A stretch of 64,000 bases of DNA. It comes from Isoetes taiwanensis. Lineage: Eukaryota; Streptophyta; Lycopodiopsida; Isoetales; Isoetaceae. This document shows positions 57,271 through 64,000 of this stretch, one piece after another (positions within the stretch are counted from its first letter, which is position 1; every line of letters starts with the position of its first letter). Both the position numbers and the translations under genes were made by a program. The DNA is taken from positions 5,470,224-5,534,223 of the forward strand of contig JAJEKV010000035.1 of assembly GCA_021234155.1 (NCBI GenBank), written 5' to 3'. The notes under the pieces were generated by a model. That model made no database searches, was not told the origin of the DNA, and saw only the letters and a program-made list of their open reading frames with translations.

Positions 57271-60200
57271 CATTTAAATTTGTTTTGTTTTCAGATGCCG
57301 AGATGCCATATATTGCCCTATTAGTCCTCCGTTTTCTCCGCCCCCCGCCCTCCTCCTTCCCTCAAGGCTTCCAGTCCTCCTCCTCCCTTCGTCGGAGCGC
57401 TCCTCACCTACATCCGCCATGGCCGGGATTCTCCCGGGATGCATGCCCGCTTTGATGCCGCACAGAGGCCGGGTCAGGGGCGCTTTGGCCGGAGCCCCCC
57501 CTGAGTGGCTAGAGACGAACCTAACCCAAGAAAGGCCCGGAGTTCAAGCAAGCTATGACAAAGCCGCTGGATATGGGCAAGAAAGACCTCGCCAAATCGA
57601 GGCCGAACCTTCCTCAACAAATGCATCGTGAGTGCCCTTCGTTGTGCATGGTGAGCCTGCCAGTGCTTGGGTCCCGATGCTAGAGGATAGGGGCCTTTGG
57701 GAAGGGAAACATTTGTCAAGCCCTACTTTCAAAAGTTGCACCGCATCAAACAGTGGCATGCGGAAGTGCTCGCAGACATGAATTCCTTTGGGAAATGTGA
57801 CACCACGGAGGGCTTGATTCCATGCTTCGAGGCTTTGTTCTGACGGGTGGGAGGAAATCACCGCCGAAAGCACCTTCGAAATCAGCGAAAATCACACCGA
57901 TGCCGATATATACCGCTAGATGTGCACCGCATCCACTTTGTTTTGTGTATTTGAATTGTGTATGGGTTTTTTATATGAATTTTGTATTTTGAAGGGAATA
58001 CATATATGATTTTTGTATATGAATCTTGCATTTTGAAGGGAATCTTCACATTTTATGATTAATTAAACATAAAGCTGGTAATTAATCAGATGTAGAACTG
58101 CCTCGACGGCATTTTTGCAAGCCATAGGTCTATACTAGGATGCCAATTAACTTGGCATAAATGTCTATGATAACTTCAAGTTGGGTAATACTAATGTTGC
58201 CTAATATAGTTTGTAGTATACACAAATTCATGCCAAAGTATTTCTTATTCATATGTGGGAAGAAAATATAATCATAATAAAGTAATGAAGGTTCAATCGA
58301 TGGTAGTCTTCTATCATGACAATAGTCTCCCCAACCTCCCTATTCTATTCGCCATCTCTTCTTCACCTTTCAAATATGCGCGGAGAGCAGCCTTACATGG
58401 AACTACGAACCACCACCGATCTTGCAAAGGATCTGGAACTAAGGTGACCTACAAAACCTCTATTACATTAGTTCCTTTGTTAATGACATATATAAATTTT
58501 ATTGCATCCAAGTAAACATACTTGTTCACATTGCTCAACCCTCACGAGTGTGTGTTCTTGACCACATACCGACGAAGTTGAATCTAGTGAATACAAAGCC
58601 ACTCAGATCTTTATGCGATCGTGGCATGAGCACCAAGACACACAAGATCAAACCATTCTAAGATCAAACAACATTGTTTTGAATGCACTACCGACATCAA
58701 CCTCCATGATAGTTCTATAGTACCAATCCATTCCAACATTGCCTCGATTGGTTTGGGTCTCTGACTACCACCACCGTAAACCGTACTAAACTTTGCTGAT
58801 ATACTACAATCATAAGTAAGTGTTTGCCATGATCCACACTTTGTCGCCGAAAGTGAGCACCTGTAAGACCATATTGATGCATATGAATTATACTACAAAA
58901 AGTAAAGGAACAAATGTTCAAAATAACGAACGAACTCTTCGTGAATTATATGCTATTGTTGCACTTACAAATAGTGACACGCCTTTAGCATATGCAAATT
59001 TCTTCGCTAGAAAACATGTTCGCCAATGCCTTGCCATCTCTAGTTGTTCGAGCACATTTATTGTTTATCTAATTTTGGCGTGACCCTAGATGATCCGAAG
59101 TGGTTGTTTGGCATTCTTTTGTCGCATACGCCTTCTCTCCTCATCTCTTTTTATTTTTTCTTCCTCGTGATTTTTTATCCATTTCTCCATGGGAGGAGTT
59201 GTGGAGTTGTAGATGAGAAACTTATTGACTTTTTGCCTCGCTCTTCTAGTGTGAACAATTTCTTCGTGGTCTTCTTCCTTCTGAACTTCCAATTATAGTT
59301 GGAGTGTCTTCATCTGGCCCATAATCGTGGAGCATTGGGGTGTAGATCGCCAAGAACTCCTAAGTGGACATAGAATAATGACTCGTGGCTAACCAACCCT
59401 GGCCATGCAACCTCGGCCTTGCCTTGACTTCGACGCATTTAAGTCCTTGAGGACCTTCAAAGCCGCTCTATAAAAACATCCATCTAGGATTTGTTGTGCC
59501 CGCAAGCCTACTGGTCACTAAATGCACTAGTAAGTGAGTTTGTACTTCCCACTAAATGCACTAGTAAGTGAGTTTGTATGTCCGTAAAACTTGTTGGGAA
59601 TTCTTTTCTAGCATACAACATGCCTCAACTAATCTTAGTTCAAGATGTCCGGGCAATTTCCATTTGTGAAACGCCCTAGAGCTGCTAAACACTTGAGATC
59701 AAACACTCTAGAGAGAATAAAGGACCCAGATAATAAATATCTTTCATTAATAATATTCATAACTCAAGGTTACAATTGAACTACATAGGAATTCAATCAC
59801 AAGATAGCATCTCTTCTATCGCCATGCTCCCTCGCCAACGGCCACGAACTACTAGAATAATCAGCAAGAAAAGAGAATGAAATGATGGGGATTAGTCCAG
59901 ACAAGGACTAAGTGGGCAAACCGCTACCCGGTCTAGACAACTGAAAAGAAACGCAACATGGCAACACAACTTCAATGTAAAAGAAACACAACATCACAAC
60001 ACACAACATCATCAATTATTAATGTTATCCGTGGATGATCACCCCTCGCCTGTGCTCTCACGCATAATCGCTCATGACACCTGATGCACGCTCACACACC
60101 AATCACCGGGTGTGCACGATGCTCAATCGCCTTCCAGCCCTCCCGAATGGCGAAAGGAGCGGTTCATTCACAATAATTATTCCATATCTTATTAACATTC

Positions 60201-61200
60201 CGTTGACAATCATATTAATCAAGAAACCATAAATAAAGAGCAATGCTTCAACAAACATTAACTACAAAGAAGAATTCCTTTGTAAAACACTCTAAGTATG
60301 TTTGGGACAATAAAGCATAACAGAGGTTAAAAAGGAAAACTAGGCAAAACTTGAGTTTCAAACTGTAATTAACCCGGTCTATGGGACAACAAAAGTTAAA
60401 CCTTTAACCAAGTAATCTATCAACGGCTTTAAAGACAAAATGGCAAAATATAAATAAGGATCGTGATGGAAGAAGGTTTAAATAGCTATAAACAGAGGCT
60501 TAAAACGTATGTAGAACAAAGGCGTAGAAGCAACTATGGCCTGATCTCACAGAAGGGCCTGAATCGGGCTTGATTCAACGATACCGCCGCCGCTTTTAAG
60601 ATATCATCACTTGCATGACATATAAGAGCAAGATTCCTAAACCATTTGGTCCGAAAAACAAGGATTTGCAGCCGCCATAGCTGCCTCAAGAACTTTCGAA
60701 GGAAAGAAAACATCCTAAAACAATCTAAGAATGGATTAAGAACGATTCTTAAGGCATTATACGAGATTGGGCTTGAAGGGGAATCGGGCCGCATAAACAA
60801 AGAAATCATGGCAGAATTTGAACAACCTGATACTTCCTATGGATTTAGCAACAACAAAAAACATAGCAATCTAGCATTAGCGCCAAGCCTTCAATGGATT
60901 CTATGGATTTGGCTCCTAACCCACCGCCGGATTGCTCTTCTTCCTCAGAATTCAGGACCAAGGCTACTGTGAAGCTTCGAATATTTTGATACAAAAAGAC
61001 GCTTTTTCCCTTTGTTATGCTATAACCTAAAGTTGAGGAAAATATCCTCACCTCTATTAATAATAAAGATCTTTCTAATCTTAGCTTTACTATTTAAGTT
61101 CATATCCAGTAGATTTTCCAAGTAACTAGCATAATACGAATACCGTATCTACCCATAATTGGTTATCTCTAAACTATGGTTAAAACTTAAACGTTAACTT
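57271..61200. other. No intact gene; fragments only
   Basis: 57,300-57,900 is GC-rich with overlapping frames on both strands, none convincing. About 59,290-59,090 on the minus strand is a very charged stretch (EEEKIKRDEERRRMRQKN) that looks like an exon remnant. CACTAAATGCACTAGTAAGTG is repeated at 59,515 and 59,549 (34-bp offset). The remainder is AT-rich. Confidence 0.4.
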
Positions 61201-61224
61201 GTCTGCCAACCCCTAGGTGTGTGC

Positions 61225-61621
61225 TGCCACCTCCCACACTAAAAATTTACCCATGTCCTCATGGAAAGATTCTCAAACTTACGGGAACACAAATCATACT
61301 AGCTTGGGCCTGGCTGTGTGGATTCCCATCAAGAGTCGCACATGCACTCATTGCACTTTGACCGTGATCTTCAATGGTAATTGCTCGAGCATGCATGGGC
61401 CGCCATTCCTAATATCCCTCCGTGAGTACCTCCACCCCCACGATTGATATGCCATAAGCAACCGGCGTTCCCGTGAATCCCCTGGGACAATCTCTCATTT
61501 GATGACCCACTTGGTGGCAATAAAAACACTTACGCTCTCTCAAATAACTTCTCCCTTTAACTTTTCTCTCAGTCAGATTGGCATTGTCCATTATTGATAC
61601 TTTCAATGTCAAAATATTCAA
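61225..61621 (-). pseudogene. LTR-retrotransposon gag remnant (CCHC knuckle) and PPT-like motif
   Basis: On the minus strand, CFYCHQVGHQMRDC is an exact CX2CX4HX4C zinc knuckle of a retrotransposon gag (about 61,530-61,485), preceded by a basic stretch. About 250 bp downstream, GAGGACATGGG...TTTTTAGTGTGGGAGG (about 61,265-61,230) resembles the purine-rich stretch before the 3' LTR of plant Ty3/gypsy elements. Finding both so close implies that protease, reverse transcriptase and integrase are missing. LTR ends were not identified. Confidence 0.45.
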
Positions 61622-61671
61622 CTCGCTGTCTACGACGCCAAACTGATTCCAACCTACATCATCATCATTTG

Positions 61672-64000
61672 CAGCATTGCATGAAAATAAATTCGGTTTT
61701 GCCAGCTGGATCCCTAATTCATCCTCGGCTACGGCCCAATTTGAATTTTAGGAGAAAGTCTAGGTCAAAGAGGTTAGCATTAGAGCGGTCAGGCGGCGTT
61801 GCGGGAACCGCCATTTGCTTTAAGTCAATGAGGCGAGGACCTTGCAAGGATCCCTCACAAGAGGGGAAGTCAGGACGGAGGCGGGGATCCCAAAAACTTT
61901 CAGAAGCGGCCCTTCTGGCGCTCCCATTTGCCTTCAATGACCACCCTCCGGGCGGTTCCCTATCCAACGTTGGATCCTCGTTCGGGGCCTCTTGGGGAAA
62001 GGTCAAAGATTCGAATCGGTCAGGAGAACTTGTCAAACGGGGCGTTGATGTCGGCCTTGTAAAACGCCTTTGTTTTGTCGTTGAACGCAGGATGCTTTCA
62101 GGAATGGCAAATAGACCCTGCCAAATGCATTAGAGATAGGCGAAATTACCTAGGGAGCAAGTTACGATTAGGTTTTCGCGAAGGAAACACTCCGCGCCCT
62201 CCCGCGACGGTATCGCATGCACATCCTAGGCAATTATTGCGAGTGTGATAGAGTGAGCTACTTTAGCGCTTCTTGGGTGGTGGTCTTACGGCCCGCGAAC
62301 TTGGCAGTCCCCGGACAATGTCGGCGGTCGAGTCCATTGGCGGTCGGTCCTTGATCCAGGAGAGGGAGGTAACGTCCAGATCCCCAGGGCCTTAGGAGAG
62401 AAATTTAGGGCAACGACCTCCTCCGGGAATTTACAGTCAGCGCTCTGGCGTCAACACCCCAACTCCCACTTCAGGAAGACAAGCAAGGTCCGGCCGAATC
62501 GACAAGGAGAGGGCCTCGAAACATAAACCTGTGGGTTGCGGGGCTCTAGAAGGGTTTCGTTTTGGGGGCGAGGAGATCATGTCTGTTGCACTTGGGACAC
62601 GGCGGCTAACAACCGAGAATGTGCAAAAAAGGGGCGGCCCGGCGGGCGGAGTTTGGGCCTCCTCCTCCCTCGTGTGGCAGAAGTAGAAGGGCTTTTGCGA
62701 TGGCAAGACATTGCGTAAATTCACTTAATTATGCATTGCGAAAATAAATTCGGTTTTACCCGGCTGGATCCTAATTCATCTCCGGCACCACGGCCCAATT
62801 TTTGAATTTTTAGGAGAAAGGTCTAGGTCAAAGGGTTAGCATTAGAAGCGGTGGGGCAGCCGTTTGCGGGAGCATCCGGCAGCACCCTTCCCAAGTCAAA
62901 AAGCGAGGCAGGAGACATGCGGGGGATCCCTCACAAGAGGGGAGAGTGGGACCCGGGGCCCGGGATCAAAAAAAAAGTTCGAGGCAGCCCTTCTGGCGGG
63001 CTCCCCGGGGGCTGCGCTAATGACCACCCTCCAGGGGCGGTTCCCCTATCCGACCAGTTGGATCCTCCGTTCAGGGGCCCCTCCGGGGAAGGTCAAAAAG
63101 ATTCAGATGCGGTCCGGGAGAACTTGTCAAAACGAGAGCGTCGATGTCGGCCTTGTAAAAATTTGCGCCAGCATTTTGTCGTTGTCAAGACGCAGGATGC
63201 TCGAATAGCAAATAGACCTACCAAATAGATAGAGATGGCGAAATTACCCTAGGGAGCAAGTTACCGCGATTAGGTTTTGCGAGAAAACCTCCGCCCTCCG
63301 ACGATTATCAGCATGCATCACAGGCCCAATTGGCTGAGTGTGATGGAAGTGAGCTACTTTAGGCGCTTCTTGGAGTTCGGGTGGTCTTAAGCCCACGGAA
63401 CTTGGTCCCAGGGGGCAATGTCGGCGTTACGAGGTCCATTGTTAGAGTCAGTCAGCGGTCAGGAGAGGGAGGTGCGTCGGAGTCAGGGGCCTTGAGGAGA
63501 GAAATTTAGGGCAAAAGCGACCTCAGGAGATTTTTTAGGGTCGCTCGGCGTCAACACCCCGCTCCACTTCAAGACGAGCGCCAAAGGTCGGTAGAATCGT
63601 GGAGAGAATCAAAGCGGCAAACCTGTGGGTTGCGGAGCTCTAGAAGGGTTCACGTTTGGGGGCGAGTCACATCGACATTGCACTGGGACTGGCTAGAAAG
63701 GGTTCGTTTTTGGGGGCGCGGCCTGTTGGCAGGAGAATACGGAACAAGGGGCGGCCGAGGAGGCGGAGTTTGGGCCTTTCCTCCCTCCGTGTGGCAAGTA
63801 GAAGTGGAGGCGCTTTGCGATGGCAAGACATTACGTAAATTAGCATTAATGCATTTGCGAAAATAAATTCGGTTTTGCCCGGTGGATCCCTAATTCATCT
63901 CCGGCCTACGGCCCAATTTTTTGGAATTTTCGGAGAAGGTCTAGGTCAAAGGGTTAGCATTAGAGCGGTGGGGGGCTGGCGGATTGCGGGGCAGCGGTGG
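61672..64000. repeat. Diverged second block of the 1.1-kb satellite (runs off right edge)
   Basis: Resumes at GCATTGCATGAAAATAAATTC and follows the unit order, with the CTAGGCAATTATTGCGAG variant at 62,225 and CAGGCCCAATTGGCTGAG at 63,321 (offset about 1095 bp). Copies differ from the main array by many shared-looking changes, e.g. GCGGCGTTGCGGG in place of CAGCCCGCTGTGG. This is an older or separately evolving subfamily, at least two units long. Confidence 0.88.

Noticed and set aside
57419-57873. Overlapping frames on both strands in a GC-rich stretch
   Set aside because: Both strands are open, none resembles a known family, and nothing favours one.

Overview
The window is a piece of a large, transposon-filled nuclear genome of a vascular land plant. 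The evidence is a plant B3 DNA-binding domain, a leucine-rich-repeat receptor-like protein (RLP), a broken copy of the plant-type NADP-dependent glyceraldehyde-3-phosphate dehydrogenase, plant-type LINE, CACTA, hAT and Helitron elements, and GT-AG introns throughout. Gene density is very low. A gymnosperm or fern seems as likely as a large-genome angiosperm; the sequence alone does not settle it. I see no bacterial operons, CRISPR arrays or convincing tRNA/rRNA genes.

Layout. 1-549 holds the 3' part of a B3-domain gene on the minus strand, running off the left edge. Just upstream of it sits a full-length L1-type LINE (731-7551) with a perfect 17-bp target duplication, an intact ORF1, a broken ORF2, and an overlapping stop/start (TGATG) between them. 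7.6-20 kb is intergenic: microsatellites, a decayed spliced gene of unknown type (11.1-13.7 kb), a long inverted repeat with a second copy nearby (14.8-17.2 kb), a broken LRR gene and an unrecognised two-exon gene. 20.1-22.9 kb carries a dead transposase-like gene with two in-frame amber stops. 23.3-24.0 kb carries an FCP1/NLI-interacting-factor-like phosphatase exon without its catalytic N-terminal motif.

27,864-31,079 is the clearest intact gene, an intronless RLP of 1071 residues with recent internal LRR duplications. A short duplicate of its 3' part lies 500 bp downstream, next to a GAPN pseudogene (31.8-32.7 kb) that keeps its introns. A 63-bp retroposed scrap with a 13-bp target duplication follows.

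From 33.7 kb the window is nested transposons. A hAT transposase remnant is cut by a CACTA terminus (33,978). The CACTA-like body carries a spliced minus-strand gene (38.2-39.2 kb) and is itself interrupted by a 3.3-kb non-autonomous Helitron (34,820-38,142) whose two ends and A/T insertion site can be read exactly. After several short tandem repeats and a long GAA tract comes a GC-rich satellite array with a unit of about 1.10 kb (45.0-56.1 kb). It is broken by about 5.6 kb of transposon debris and resumes as a more diverged block to the right edge (61.7-64.0 kb). Copies in the array differ mainly by tiny indels at recurring places. That may be real, or may be consensus error in a heavily modified repeat, so frameshifts in this part should be read with caution.
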